A stretch of DNA of 64,000 nt from Streptococcus infantis (GCF_019929575.1 NZ_JAHZPU010000001.1:1-64000); one strand, 5' to 3'. Shown: positions 17,836 through 28,151, counted from the stretch's first letter. Numbers and translations are program-made. The notes: generated from the sequence alone by a model not told the origin.

Positions 17836-19035
17836 TTATTTTTCAGTCAAAGCTGCAAGTCCTGGAAGAACTTTACCTTCGAGAAGCTCCATTGAAGCTC
17901 CACCACCAGTAGAGATCCATGAGAACTTGTCTGCACGACCAAGGTTGATAGCTGCGGCAGCTGAGTCACCACCACCGATGATTGATTTAACGCCTGGTTG
18001 TTTCACGATAGCGTCCATCACACCGATTGTACCTGCTTGGAAGTCAGGGTTTTCAAATACACCCATAGGTCCGTTCCATACAACTGTTTTAGCACCAGTC
18101 AAAGCTTCGTCAAATTTAGCGATAGATTTTGGACCGATGTCAAGACCAAGGAAACCTGGGTCAACTGCTTCACCTTCAGTGTCTTTCACTTCAGTGTAGT
18201 CAGCAAATGCGTTTGCTTCTTTTGAGTCAACTGGCAAGATCAATTTGCCGTTTGCTTTTTCAAGAAGAGCTTTCGCAACATCCAATTTATCTTCTTCTAC
18301 AAGTGAGTTACCGATTTCGATACCTTGTGCTTTGTAGAATGTGTAAGTCATACCACCACCGATAAGAACTTTATCAGCTTTTTCAAGCAAGTTTTCGATA
18401 ACACCGATCTTATCTGAAACTTTTGAACCACCAAGGATAGCCACGAATGGACGTTCTGGAGCTTCAACAGCTTCTTGGATGTAAGCAATTTCGTTTTCAA
18501 GAAGGAATCCAGCAACTGCTTTTTCAACGTTTGCTGAGATACCAACGTTAGATGCGTGTGCACGGTGAGCAGTACCGAATGCATCGTTTACGAAGATACC
18601 ATCTCCAAGTGATGCCCAGTATTTACCAAGTTCAGGATCGTTTTTAGATTCTTTCTTACCGTCAACATCTTCAAAACGAGTGTTTTCAACCAAAAGAACT
18701 TGTCCATCTTCAAGAGCGTTGATAGCTGCTTCCAATTCAGCACCACGAGTAACACCTGGAAGGAATGTAACTTCTTGACCCAATTTAGCAGCCAAGTCAG
18801 CAGCTACAGGAGCAAGTGATTTACCAGCTTTGTCTGCTTCTTCTTTTACACGTCCAAGGTGAGAGAAAAGAATCGCACGTCCACCTTGTTCAAGGATGTA
18901 CTTGATAGTTGGAAGAGCTGCAGTGATACGGTTGTCGTTAGTAATCACGCCATCTTTTACAGGAACGTTGAAGTCAACACGAACGAGAACTTTTTTCCCT
19001 TTCAACTCAACGTCTTTAACAGTCAATTTTGCCAT
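17836..19035 (-). CDS. pgk: Phosphoglycerate kinase
   Basis: A 399-residue glycolytic enzyme producing ATP from 1,3-bisphosphoglycerate and ADP. The N-terminal [11 protein letters not shown] and SHLGRVKEE motifs, the nucleotide-binding [20 protein letters not shown] and [10 protein letters not shown], and the C-terminal [13 protein letters not shown] are all intact. It uses optimal codons throughout, as expected for a highly expressed gene. A good SD (aaggagt) precedes ATG. Upstream an extended -10 (TG-A-TATAAT) is visible. Monocistronic, with a 175-bp repeat 3' of it. Confidence 0.97.
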   Translation of the reverse strand: MAKLTVKDVELKGKKVLVRVDFNVPVKDGVITNDNRITAALPTIKYILEQGGRAILFSHLGRVKEEADKAGKSLAPVAADLAAKLGQEVTFLPGVTRGAELEAAINALEDGQVLLVENTRFEDVDGKKESKNDPELGKYWASLGDGIFVNDAFGTAHRAHASNVGISANVEKAVAGFLLENEIAYIQEAVEAPERPFVAILGGSKVSDKIGVIENLLEKADKVLIGGGMTYTFYKAQGIEIGNSLVEEDKLDVAKALLEKANGKLILPVDSKEANAFADYTEVKDTEGEAVDPGFLGLDIGPKSIAKFDEALTGAKTVVWNGPMGVFENPDFQAGTIGVMDAIVKQPGVKSIIGGGDSAAAAINLGRADKFSWISTGGGASMELLEGKVLPGLAALTEK

Positions 19036-19068
19036 TTGGAAAGACTCCTTAATTTTTTTTACGTGTTA

Positions 19069-19077
19069 ATTATATCA
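19069..19077 (-). promoter_or_regulatory. Candidate extended -10 of the pgk promoter
   Basis: On the minus strand TGATATAAT, an extended -10 (TG-n-TATAAT), lies about 35 bp before the pgk ATG. No good -35 is seen at the expected distance, which is tolerated when the TG extension is present. Confidence 0.5.
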
Positions 19078-19178
19078 CAAAATCAATAAAAGAGATAGCA
19101 AAACCTTAAACTTTTCCAGTTCTTTATTGCCCTTTATTTCTTATTATTTTATAATAAAAATAAGATAAGGAGCGCTAA

Positions 19179-19886
19179 ATGATGAAAAACACTCTAACAG
19201 ATAAGCAAAAAGAGGCAGATTCAGACCTCAATATCATTGCCATTTTGACAATTCTTTCGTTTATAGGATACATCCTTTTCCAAAAACAAATACTTGATTT
19301 CTCTCACCAAACAGAGTTTCCCGTCTGGATTCGTCTTCTTTTTCTCGCAACTCTCCAGTTTTGTGTTGCTGGATTGGGGACGAGCATAGTAATGATTCGA
19401 AGAAAAGAAAGCTGGAAACAATATGGTTTGCTAGCTAAACATCTCCTCCCAACCATTATTAAGACCGCTGCTATCTGTCTCCCCTTACTTCTTTTTCTCA
19501 TCAGTAGAGGGCAGATTCATTCCTATCTCCCTTTTCAATCCATCCTCTTAACCAGAGAAGTTCTGGCAAGTTCTTTTCCGACAAATATCTTGGGGTTCCT
19601 CCTTATTGGACTTATCTGGGGATTCTGGGAAGGTTTTAATTATGTTGTCATTGCAAACAAAATTAACTGTCGCTTTCCATCACATCAGACTTGGCTTGAT
19701 TACGGAGCCTTGACTTGTGCTCTTATCTGTCTGATGATTCATGGGATGATTAGCTTTCATCTCCATGCCATTTTAGAGGCTTTGTCTGTTTTTATCTTGA
19801 TTTATGGTATGCTCGTCATTCAAAAGAGAACAGGCAACGCTTGGGGTTGTATTTTTATCTTCCTATTCATTTGGAACGCATTTTAA
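19179..19886 (+). CDS. Predicted multi-pass membrane protein, CPBP-like
   Basis: A 235-residue protein with about six to seven hydrophobic helices (for example IAILTILSFIGYILF, LLFLATLQFCVAGLG, FVLIYGMLVI-like segments). A GLIWGFWEGFNYVVIANKI helix and a later CLMIHGMISFHLHAILE stretch place a glutamate and histidines within membrane segments, as in CPBP/ABI-type intramembrane proteases, but the usual EExxxR pair is not present, so the family call is uncertain. Two adjacent ATGs (19179, 19182) are possible starts after an aaggag SD. Single gene with a shared terminator. Confidence 0.6.
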   Translation: MMKNTLTDKQKEADSDLNIIAILTILSFIGYILFQKQILDFSHQTEFPVWIRLLFLATLQFCVAGLGTSIVMIRRKESWKQYGLLAKHLLPTIIKTAAICLPLLLFLISRGQIHSYLPFQSILLTREVLASSFPTNILGFLLIGLIWGFWEGFNYVVIANKINCRFPSHQTWLDYGALTCALICLMIHGMISFHLHAILEALSVFILIYGMLVIQKRTGNAWGCIFIFLFIWNAF

Positions 19887-19920
19887 CCCCCAAACAAGAT
19901 TTTCACTTTTTAAACTCAAA

Positions 19921-19952
19921 AAAAGATTTGACTCTTAAAAGTCAAATCTTTT
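19921..19952. terminator. Bidirectional terminator
   Basis: AAAAGATTTGACT (19921-19933) pairs with AGTCAAATCTTTT (19940-19952), flanked by A and T tracts. It separates the plus-strand membrane protein gene from the convergent GH85 gene. Confidence 0.9.
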
Positions 19953-19990
19953 TTATTAATATGAAGTCAGTGTTAGATACACTCTCTATC

Positions 19991-22900
19991 TTAATCTTCT
20001 TTTTTCTTTTGAGCTAGCAAGCCAAAACCACTTAAAACTCCAGCTAGGCCAAGGGCAAGAAGATTTGCATCTACTTCTGTACCTGTACTTGGAAGTTGTT
20101 TTCCTTCAGGTTTTTCAACTTGTGCTTCTGTTTTTGCTGGTTCTTGCTTCGCTGCTTGGCTTGCTTGAACTGGCGAAACGGATGTTTCAGTCTTAGGTTC
20201 TGTTTTTCTAGTTTCCTTCTTAATATCTTGAGTCGCTGGAGCAGGTGTAACTGGTCTGTCACCTGGTACTTTAACTATTTTTGTACCGACTTCAACAATC
20301 TCAGTTACGGCTTCCTTGAGAACTTCCGTTCCCTTAAGACTACGATGTCCTTCAGAATCAATCTCTACAAGGTTTCTACGAAGGCCTGCAACTCCTACTT
20401 GAACCAAGCGTCGTTCTCCTAATGGGAGGCTAGGATTTACTCCTTCTTCATGTCCATATGCAAGAACTTCTTCTTCCACAACCAAGCTTGGTTTCTTAAC
20501 TTCTAAGACTTTTGGACCGTCTAGCGGTTGAACACGGCTTTCTACCTTGGTACCAACTTCAGTAATCTCTGTCACTGCTTCCTTGACTACTTCTGTCTTA
20601 AGAAGAGTACGGTTACCTTTGGCATCTACTTCAATCAGACGACGAGTCTGACCTTCTACACCTGCCTGAACGATTCTACGTTCACCCACCAAGAGGTCTC
20701 CTGACGGACGTTCTTGGCGTTCGAAGGTTTGAGTTTCTGTTTCAATCACTAACTCAGGTAGCGCTTCAACTGTTGGCGCAGTTTCACCTTCTTCTAAGCT
20801 ACCCACATGATGACTTTCTTCTGCAGAAGCTAGTTTCTTATTCAGCTTTTCTTTCATGTCCGCAAAGGCTTCTGGAGTTGGTGTTTGTGAAGATAATAAA
20901 GCTTCAGCTTGCGCAATCAACTCAGATTTAGGATCTTTTTCAAGGACAGATTCGAGCAAGCTCTCCAATTCTTCTCTAGCAGTTTGATAACGTTGATTGC
21001 CATCCAATTCAGTACCAGCTTGTTTCAAGTCATTCAAGGTCTGGTTGACTGCTTCTTGACTAGCATCATGATTTTCTAAGATGGCTTTCGCTGCATCAAG
21101 CTTCTCAACAAGAGCTGCTTGTTTTGCTGCATCAGCAAATGTATAAGCTAATGTTTCTTTGCGTCCTTGGGCAGATGTGATTTCTTGTTTCAGATATTCG
21201 TCGTTAATGGCTGCCTTAGGTGATACTAGAACATCAAAGTCGACAGTTTGTCCTTGATAGTGCAACTGAAGTTTTTGACGACCTGTTTTTTGAGAATCAT
21301 AACCTGTAATTTCGACTCCTTGGTCTGTAAAGCTATGTTCAGTCTCCGTCTCATCATCATACAAGACCTTGAAACGTCCTTCTGATAAGTCTAGAGCATC
21401 ACCTACCAAGTAGTCAATTTTCGGTTGCTTGCTAATATACAAGGCTGCGACTTCTTTTGGACCAGTTTCTTCACCAGTGACTTGAACCTTAAAGCTACCT
21501 GCAACTGGAAGACCAAGATAGGTTACTGTTAACTCTTGTTCGCCATGATGGTGAGCATCGTAGCCGTTGACTACAACACCAGCATGACTAAGGTTGATGA
21601 CTTCATCTGCTTCTTCACCTTCGTATTTGACACGGAGAAGACCACCTTTAAGATTCAATTCCTCACCAACTTGATAAGTTGCCTTTTTAGGTGCTACTTC
21701 TAGACTGACAGCCTTAATCTTTCTTTCATCCTGAGGAATCGTTACAGCAAGAGTATTACTGATTTCTTTCCCTGGCAATTGTGTGCGGTAGTAAAGAAGG
21801 CTTGGACGTTTTTCAAGGCTCAATGGTTCTGTTGCCAAATCTCCTCCAACTACCGTATTTAAGGTAGCGATTGGAGTTTGTGAATCTGCCTTGTCATAGA
21901 CTGTGATGGATGCCCCAGCAGGAACTTCTGAGAAGCCGAGCTGAACCTTATTGTCAGTTAGAACACGCGCTGCAACTTTAGCCATTGGAATATTTTGGCT
22001 CTCCGTATCAAGAGTTTCATACATCTTCCAGTTGTAGATACGAATGGCTTTCCATGGTGTTCCATTGTCAGATGTAATAACGTGCAAACGCCAGTCTTGC
22101 GCCGTAATTGGGCTATCAAGGGTAATGTCTGAAACATGAGCTCTATTGCCACGAACAGCCTTGGCTAGTTTCCATTCTCCAGCTTCATCCTTGTAGTAGA
22201 GGTCAAAGTCCTTAGTATTCATCAAACCATCGTTGACAGATTCTCCACCAGCACCGGCATGGTCCATGACCCATCTAACGACACGGCGTGGTTGTGTCAA
22301 ACGGATATCAACGCTACCACTCAATTGAGCAGAAGACCATTTATCAGATAAGCTAGTGATAGTTCCATTCAACATACCTTCGATACCTTCGCCGCCTTCT
22401 GTGTCTGGGAAGGTACTTCCGATAACAGTCGCTCCTGGAACGATATTTTCTGCTAATGGTCTTGGAAGACTTGTGTCTTGGACAGTCATTCCCCACTCAA
22501 AGTTTGTAGTTGCTGCTTCAGAACGAAGACCATTCTTACCAACTGCGACAACCTTCAACTCTTGACTAGTTCCAGTCGCACTAGCTGAACGGCTAACTTT
22601 TGGTAGGTAGATAGTAGTGGCAGATGAGCCTGTCAATAGGCGCCAAGCATCGCCATCCTTCTCATAAACTTCATAGAAATCAGCATCTTTGTTACCTGTA
22701 AATTGAACAATAGCTTCCGCTTCTTGGGCATTTTTGAGAGATTTTTTGGCTACTTTAAGAACAGTTGGATCCTGAGGAGCCTCTTGATTATCTGTTACAG
22801 TCAACTCACCCAAGTTAAATTGATAACCCTTAAGGGCAGCAGCGTTTTCGAAAGTGAGCTTGATGCCGTAAATAGTCTGACCTGCCAAGGCACTCAAATC

Positions 22901-24802
22901 AAATTCATCTTTTGTCCAATCGTCAGATAGAGTCAGCTCTTTACGAGCATTCTCGCCACCATAAGTATAGTTTTTCTGAGTCGCAAACTCTACATAAACC
23001 TTGCTTCCCTTACCACCTTTATGGGCAACACGAAGTTTCGTTTTATCTGTTACTTCCAGTTTTGTAGAATAGAGACGAACATCTTGGTTGGTATTTTCAG
23101 CTAAATCACCCGCAAATTTGAGTGAATTCCCTCCATTGTAGGCATCTTCAAAGTCATAGTCAGCTTGAAGTTTAGCCCCTGATGAAGTTTGCCACCAGCG
23201 CCATGTAGGTAAGATACCTGATACAGAACGATAGTTCCATTCAGAATCCTTAGAGACTTTACCGTCTACAAACCATTTCTTCCCATGTCCTGTGTTAAAG
23301 GATGTTGTGAAGCTACGTCCTACTGCTGGTGTACGGTCAGCTACAAGGTTGGCAATCCCGTACCAGTCCTTATCATCTGGTTTTTGACCAGTTGGATCTC
23401 CTTGGTAGCCTGTGAAGAAGATATTTTCATTCTTGTGATAGTCTTCTCCTGTCTTCCCAAGACTCGTGATAGTATCTGGGGCAAAGAGACCTAGTGATAA
23501 GCGAAGTTTGCCATTTTCATCAAAGAGAGCATCCCATTTCACTTTTGTCTTGTAAGAACCTCCTTGTTGCAATTCCAAACCTGCAAAAACATCATACTGA
23601 CTGCGACCTAGCCATTGTGCCATCGTTACAGAGTAATCATTTTTCTCTTTTGTCCAGTTAAAGTTGGCAAAGAAGTGATCAGCAGGAACCTTATCCCCCT
23701 CTTTTTCCATGAATTGGTAATTGTATTCACCCAAACCATCTGCATGATAACGACCATATTCATAGGTCATGGCATCGTACCAAGAATATTTCACTGGATG
23801 ATTGACTTGAGCCGCATATTCCTTGGTATAGAGCATGAAGTCACGCATTTTCTTACCAAGAGGCGTTACGATATCTCCTGTTGTTTCTTGGTTGATAAAA
23901 TATCCATCAAATCCATAGTATTTAGCCAAATCAACCAACTTACGAGCGATAGGGAAAGTACCGTCTTCGTCTTGTTGAAGGGCTGCAGCAAATTTTTCTT
24001 GGTCTGCAATACTGTTAGACCAGTTAAAGAACAAAGTTCCTAATACAGGAACACCATTACGGTGACCAGCATCAATCACGTCTGGAGTTGGAACCAGCCC
24101 TTCCCAGAAGACCATTGAATTCAAGTATTGCCAGTAGTCAAAAGCATAGGCCTTAAACTCTTCACCACCTACAGAAGCGTGGTCTTTAGCCTTAGAGTTA
24201 GTGTTAGCAAGGGCTTCAACCTTGGCATCCTTATTGGCTTTTTCGTTGACTACATGTCCACGATAGCGCTTGGCTAGTTCTACTGAAGATCGGTTAATAG
24301 CATCGTCTTCACGGGCACCTGGTTCCCATTTCAACAAATCTTCCCATGTGTCAAACTTAATTTCTTTTGGTCGAAGACTTTTTTCTTCTTTCTTAGGAAC
24401 GTCAGCGACAGTAGCTTTTTCTTCTGGCTTATTTTCTGAAGTAGCAGGCGCTTCTTCCACCTTAGGTGTTTCAGCAGCTGGACTAGTTGCTTCCTTATCA
24501 CCTGCATTCAACTGGTCCAAGGTTGGTTTTTCTTCTGAAACTGGTTGCTCACTTTCCTTGTCTTCCCTTGCTTCTAGCTCTTTCAATACTTCTGGTGCTG
24601 GTGTAGTTGCTTCTGCTGGAGTAGTGGTTGACGGTTGCTCTGAAGCTACTGCTGTAGTTGTTGTCCCATTTTCTGGAACGACAGACTCTTCAGCCAAAGC
24701 TGGACCTGCAAACAGAACTGAACCAATCATCAATGAGCAGGCACCCACTGACAATTTTCGAATACTATAGCGACAATGTTTTTCAAAAAATGGATTCTTC
24801 AT
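19991..24802 (-). CDS. endoD: Cell-wall-anchored endo-beta-N-acetylglucosaminidase (GH85, EndoD-like)
   Basis: A 1603-residue surface enzyme that cleaves the chitobiose core of N-glycans, with EndoD of pneumococcus as the likely orthologue. Residues 1-38 are a YSIRK signal peptide (YSIRKLSVG at 12-20, cleavage near ALA-EE). A Pro/Glu/Thr-rich linker precedes the GH85 barrel (about 200-560). The catalytic region GYFINQET has Asn304 and Glu306 in the N-x-E arrangement. Beta-sandwich/CBM-like modules (about 560-930), Ig-like EVAPKKATYQVGEEL and related repeats (about 1030-1190), a helical FIVAR-like segment, and two G5-type modules (about 1390-1530) follow. The sortase signal LPSTG is at 1570-1574. 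A cre-like site lies in its leader. Confidence 0.93.
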   Translation of the reverse strand: MKNPFFEKHCRYSIRKLSVGACSLMIGSVLFAGPALAEESVVPENGTTTTAVASEQPSTTTPAEATTPAPEVLKELEAREDKESEQPVSEEKPTLDQLNAGDKEATSPAAETPKVEEAPATSENKPEEKATVADVPKKEEKSLRPKEIKFDTWEDLLKWEPGAREDDAINRSSVELAKRYRGHVVNEKANKDAKVEALANTNSKAKDHASVGGEEFKAYAFDYWQYLNSMVFWEGLVPTPDVIDAGHRNGVPVLGTLFFNWSNSIADQEKFAAALQQDEDGTFPIARKLVDLAKYYGFDGYFINQETTGDIVTPLGKKMRDFMLYTKEYAAQVNHPVKYSWYDAMTYEYGRYHADGLGEYNYQFMEKEGDKVPADHFFANFNWTKEKNDYSVTMAQWLGRSQYDVFAGLELQQGGSYKTKVKWDALFDENGKLRLSLGLFAPDTITSLGKTGEDYHKNENIFFTGYQGDPTGQKPDDKDWYGIANLVADRTPAVGRSFTTSFNTGHGKKWFVDGKVSKDSEWNYRSVSGILPTWRWWQTSSGAKLQADYDFEDAYNGGNSLKFAGDLAENTNQDVRLYSTKLEVTDKTKLRVAHKGGKGSKVYVEFATQKNYTYGGENARKELTLSDDWTKDEFDLSALAGQTIYGIKLTFENAAALKGYQFNLGELTVTDNQEAPQDPTVLKVAKKSLKNAQEAEAIVQFTGNKDADFYEVYEKDGDAWRLLTGSSATTIYLPKVSRSASATGTSQELKVVAVGKNGLRSEAATTNFEWGMTVQDTSLPRPLAENIVPGATVIGSTFPDTEGGEGIEGMLNGTITSLSDKWSSAQLSGSVDIRLTQPRRVVRWVMDHAGAGGESVNDGLMNTKDFDLYYKDEAGEWKLAKAVRGNRAHVSDITLDSPITAQDWRLHVITSDNGTPWKAIRIYNWKMYETLDTESQNIPMAKVAARVLTDNKVQLGFSEVPAGASITVYDKADSQTPIATLNTVVGGDLATEPLSLEKRPSLLYYRTQLPGKEISNTLAVTIPQDERKIKAVSLEVAPKKATYQVGEELNLKGGLLRVKYEGEEADEVINLSHAGVVVNGYDAHHHGEQELTVTYLGLPVAGSFKVQVTGEETGPKEVAALYISKQPKIDYLVGDALDLSEGRFKVLYDDETETEHSFTDQGVEITGYDSQKTGRQKLQLHYQGQTVDFDVLVSPKAAINDEYLKQEITSAQGRKETLAYTFADAAKQAALVEKLDAAKAILENHDASQEAVNQTLNDLKQAGTELDGNQRYQTAREELESLLESVLEKDPKSELIAQAEALLSSQTPTPEAFADMKEKLNKKLASAEESHHVGSLEEGETAPTVEALPELVIETETQTFERQERPSGDLLVGERRIVQAGVEGQTRRLIEVDAKGNRTLLKTEVVKEAVTEITEVGTKVESRVQPLDGPKVLEVKKPSLVVEEEVLAYGHEEGVNPSLPLGERRLVQVGVAGLRRNLVEIDSEGHRSLKGTEVLKEAVTEIVEVGTKIVKVPGDRPVTPAPATQDIKKETRKTEPKTETSVSPVQASQAAKQEPAKTEAQVEKPEGKQLPSTGTEVDANLLALGLAGVLSGFGLLAQKKKED

Positions 24803-24828
24803 CTTTTTCTCCTTTGACTTTCTCTTGA

Positions 24829-24842
24829 AAGTAAGCGCTTTA
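24829..24842 (-). promoter_or_regulatory. Candidate cre site in the endoD leader
   Basis: The minus strand reads TAAAGCGCTTACTT, containing the cre core AAGCGCTTAC. It lies between the candidate promoter and the start codon, where bound CcpA could block elongation. The outer positions deviate from the full consensus. Confidence 0.5.
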
Positions 24843-24895
24843 TTTTTGAATTAAAAAAGTAGCTGTTCCAAAAATAAACAGAACAGGTCATTTTT

Positions 24896-24923
24896 ATTTT
24901 ACGATATTTAGAAAAAGAGTCAA
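24896..24923 (-). promoter_or_regulatory. Candidate sigma-A promoter of endoD
   Basis: On the minus strand TTGACT (24918-24923), a 16-bp spacer and TAAAAT (24896-24901) form a near-consensus promoter about 95 bp before the ATG. The leader also contains a 6-bp CTGTTC/GAACAG hairpin. The remaining gap 24924-25106 is AT-rich and holds the unresolved promoter of the divergent transporter gene. Confidence 0.6.
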
Positions 24924-25106
24924 CACTAGCCCTTCAAGAACTATAAAGAAGTGAAGAATTAATATAAATTAGACAATCATCTGCCATTTTTCGAATAAAA
25001 ACAACATTTTTCTCAAAAAAGAGTATTTACTACTTGTTAGATTTACTTTTATCCTTTAAAATAGAATGGGAGAAATTCCGCGATTATTTTTCGGAGGAAA
25101 AAGAAA

Positions 25107-26737
25107 ATGTCCATTAATTGGCAGGAAATTATTTTTCACTTTTTAGGTGGTCTGGGACTGTTTTTGTATAGTATCAAGACCATGGGAGACGGTTTGCAAC
25201 AAGCTGCTGGAGATCGCCTTCGTTATTACATTGACAAGTACACAAGTAATCCCTTCTTAGGGGTCTTAGTGGGGATTGTCGTCACTGCCCTCATCCAGTC
25301 AAGTACAGGTGTAACGGTTATTACGGTTGGACTTGTCAGTGCTAGTCTCCTCACCCTTAGACAGGCCATCGGGATTATCATGGGAGCCAATATTGGAACG
25401 ACCGTAACGTCCTTCATCATCGGTTTCAAACTTGGCGAGTATGCCCTACCCTTGATTTTCCTTGGAACCATGTTCTTATTCTTTACAAAAAACCGTACTG
25501 CAAATAATATTGGACGTATCCTTTTTGGTGTGGGTGGTATCTTCTACGCCCTCAACCTCATTAGTGCTGGGATGAGCCCTCTTAAAGACTTGCCTCAGTT
25601 TAAGGAATACATGGTTACCTTGGGGCAAAATCCTATCTTGGGAGTTGTGGCTGGTGCTGTCATTACCGTTCTGATTCAGGCATCTTCTGCAACCATCGGG
25701 ATTCTACAAGGTCTCTATGCAGGTGGATTCCTCGACCTCAAAGGGGCACTACCAGTCCTATTCGGAGATAATATCGGTACAACCTTAACGGTTATTATCG
25801 CAGCAGCCGGAGCAAACATCTCTGCTAAACGAGTTGCAGCAACTCACGTTACCTTTAACGTTTTGGGAACTATCCTCTGCTTAATCTTGTTGGGCCCATT
25901 CACTTCTATGATTGAGTACTTCCAAGCTTTACTTCACCTCTCGCCAGAGATGACTATCGCTTTCTCACATGGTGCCTTCAACGTAAGTAATACCATCGTA
26001 CAATTCCCATTCATCGGTGCTTTGGCTTACTTTGTAACTAAGTTAATCCTGGTGAAGACGAAGTTGTTAAGTATGAACCTCTTTACTTGGATGAACAACT
26101 CATCAAGCAAGCTCCTTCTATCGCCCTAGGAAATGCCAAGAAAGAACTCTTGCACTTAGGAAACTATGCGGTTAAAGCATTTGACCTTTCTTACGACTAC
26201 ATTATCAATTCTAATGAAAAAGTAGCTGAAAAAGGACACAAAACTGAAGAAGCTATCAACACAATCGATGAGAAATTAACACGTTACCTCATCAGCCTTT
26301 CTAGTGAAGCATTGAGTCAAAAAGAGAGTGAAGTCTTAACCAACATCCTTGACTCTTCTCGAGACTTGGAACGTATCGGTGACCACGCTGAAGCTTTGAT
26401 TAATCTTAACGACTACTTGCAACGCAAGAATGTTCAATTCTCTAACTCAGCCCTAGAAGAGTTGGAAGATATTTACCGTCAAACAAGCGATTTTGTTAAA
26501 GATGCTCTTGAGAGTGTTGAAAACAATGACCTTGAAAAAGCTCAATCTCTTATTGAACGCCATGAAGCCATCAACAAGATGGAACGCGTCCTTCGTAAGA
26601 CTCACATCAAGCGCCTAAACAATGGTGAATGTTCTACCCAAGCAGGTGTCAACTTTATCGACATCATTTCACACTACACTCGTGTATCAGACCACGCTAT
26701 GAACCTTGCTGAAAAGGTTTTGGCTGAACAAATCTAA
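25107..26737 (+). pseudogene. Na+/phosphate cotransporter with PhoU-like domain, frameshifted
   Basis: Residues 1-315 are an NptA/PNaS-type Na/Pi symporter with two inverted repeats carrying the QSSTGVTVITVG and QASSATIGI signature motifs and GANIGTTVT/GDNIGTTLT. At about 26046-26048 the frame is lost. In the next frame the sequence continues PGEDEVVKYEPLYLDEQL and then a PhoU-like helical domain to 26737. One added base there (ATCCT to ATTCCT) gives one 543-residue protein, the usual length for this streptococcal family. As read, translation stops at 26129 after a transporter without its regulatory domain; an internal start at 26087 for the PhoU-like part is unlikely. Mutation and sequence error cannot be separated here. 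Confidence 0.85.
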
Positions 26738-26743
26738 GATAAA

Positions 26744-26777
26744 AAAATGCTTTGATTCTTTCGAATCAAAGCATTTT
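26744..26777. terminator. Strong bidirectional terminator overlapping a gene end
   Basis: A perfect 15-bp stem AAAATGCTTTGATTC (26744-26758) / GAATCAAAGCATTTT (26763-26777) with a TTTC loop. The right arm includes the last codons and stop of the minus-strand immunity gene (ends 26766), so terminator and coding sequence overlap. Confidence 0.92.
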
Positions 26778-27062
26778 AAATAGCTCTCCAATCATAAAGG
26801 AAGAGGCAGCTGCACCCTTGTACCTTGCTTCTTCCTTTTTGATATAGCGGGCCAGATTAACTAACTCTGGCGCTGGTGTTCTAGGATTCTTGAGGAGTTC
26901 AAGTGTGACTAGCCCTGAAAGTCGAACTGCAAGCAAGCGCTCATTGGTGCTGGGCAATTGCTTAGCAGTTTCTAGGAGTGCAGCCACTAAATCTTCACTC
27001 AAGTTTTGACGGGCATGATTGTAAAGGTCCCGTATCAAGGTTTCTAGGTTTGGTTCTTCCAT
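26766..27062 (-). CDS. Enterocin A/pediocin-type bacteriocin immunity protein
   Basis: A 98-residue all-helical protein of the EntA immunity family, recognised by its size and the pattern LETLIRDLYNHAR...LLETAKQL...NERLLAVRLSGLVTLELLKN. These cytosolic proteins protect the cell from pediocin-like bacteriocins by binding the receptor permease complex. No bacteriocin gene is near, so it probably confers immunity to bacteriocins of other strains or acts as an orphan. The start at 27062 is chosen for the near-perfect SD GGAGGTGAT 8 nt upstream; another ATG five codons earlier lacks one. It follows pepA closely and may be co-transcribed with it. Confidence 0.75.
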   Translation of the reverse strand: MEEPNLETLIRDLYNHARQNLSEDLVAALLETAKQLPSTNERLLAVRLSGLVTLELLKNPRTPAPELVNLARYIKKEEARYKGAAASSFMIGELFKML

Positions 27063-27086
27063 ACCTATCACCTCCATCTTTTTAGT

Positions 27087-28151
27087 TTAATAATTTTTGA
27101 TCAAATCTACAGTAGAACGATCCAATTTTTTAACCAAGGCTTGTAGGAAAGCTTGGGCTTCAAGGAAATCATCCATGGCATAAAGGGTTTGATGAGAGTG
27201 GATATAACGAGCGCAGACACCGATTGTTGTTGATGGGACACCACCATTTTTCAGATGAGCTGCACCTGCGTCAGTTCCACCTTTTCCACAGTAGTATTGG
27301 TACTTGATACCAGCTTCTTCAGCAGTTGTCAAAAGGAAGTCCTTCATGCCTGGGAGAAGCAAGTGACCTGGATCGTAGAAACGAATCAAGGTTCCATCAC
27401 CAATCTTACCTTGACCACCATAAACATCACCTGCTGGTGAGCAATCCACCGCAAGGAATACTTCTGGATCAAATTTTGTTGTAGATGCATGGGCACCACG
27501 AAGTCCAACTTCCTCTTGGACGTTAGCACCAAGGTAAAGTTCATTTCCCAGTTTTTGACCTGACAAGTTTTCAGCTAACTCGCTAACCATAAGCACACCG
27601 TAACGGTTATCCCATGCTTTTGAGATGATATTTTTTTCATTAGCAGTTAGGATTGCGCTACTATCTGGAACGATTGTGTCTCCTGGACGGATACCGAAAC
27701 TTTCAGCCTCAGCCTTATCTGCAAAACCACCGTCAAAAACGATATCTGAAATAGCTGGCATGGTTGGTCCACCTGTGCCACGAGTCAAATGCGGAGGAAC
27801 TGAACCTGAGATGACTGGAATTTCACGTCCTTCACGTGTAAAGAGTTTAAAGCGTTGGCTGCTGACAACCATAGGGTTCCAACCACCAATGCTGACTACT
27901 CGGAAGGTCCCGTCTGGCTTGATTTCACTAACCATAAAACCAACTTCATCCATGTGAGAGGCTACCAAGACACGAGGTGCATTTTCAACTTCTGAGTGTT
28001 TAACCCCAAAAATACCACCCAAGCCATCAGTCACGACTTCATCCACGTGAGGTGTTAATTTTTCACGAAGATAAGCGCGAACAGGTGCTTCATGACCTGA
28101 GATAGCGGAAAGTTCTGTTACTTCTTTGATTTTAGAAAATAATGTTGTCAT
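27087..28151 (-). CDS. pepA: Glutamyl aminopeptidase (M42 family)
   Basis: A 354-residue cytosolic metallo-aminopeptidase removing N-terminal acidic residues from peptides. M42 features are intact: SGHEAPVRAYL, the metal ligands in VASHMDEVGFM, the catalytic NVQEEVGLRGAH and VDCSPAGDVY, and GGTDAGAAHL near the C terminus. Typical length for lactic streptococci. Followed at 24 bp by the immunity-like gene. Confidence 0.95.
   Translation of the reverse strand: MTTLFSKIKEVTELSAISGHEAPVRAYLREKLTPHVDEVVTDGLGGIFGVKHSEVENAPRVLVASHMDEVGFMVSEIKPDGTFRVVSIGGWNPMVVSSQRFKLFTREGREIPVISGSVPPHLTRGTGGPTMPAISDIVFDGGFADKAEAESFGIRPGDTIVPDSSAILTANEKNIISKAWDNRYGVLMVSELAENLSGQKLGNELYLGANVQEEVGLRGAHASTTKFDPEVFLAVDCSPAGDVYGGQGKIGDGTLIRFYDPGHLLLPGMKDFLLTTAEEAGIKYQYYCGKGGTDAGAAHLKNGGVPSTTIGVCARYIHSHQTLYAMDDFLEAQAFLQALVKKLDRSTVDLIKNY

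Noticed and set aside
24270-24770. 166-codon plus-strand frame opposite the N terminus of endoD
   Set aside because: Ser/Ala-rich mirror of the Pro/Glu/Thr linker, without SD or family resemblance.
26087-26737. Independent PhoU-like gene starting at 26087
   Set aside because: No SD at the internal ATG, and the upstream bases in that frame continue the expected transporter linker; a frameshift explains it better.
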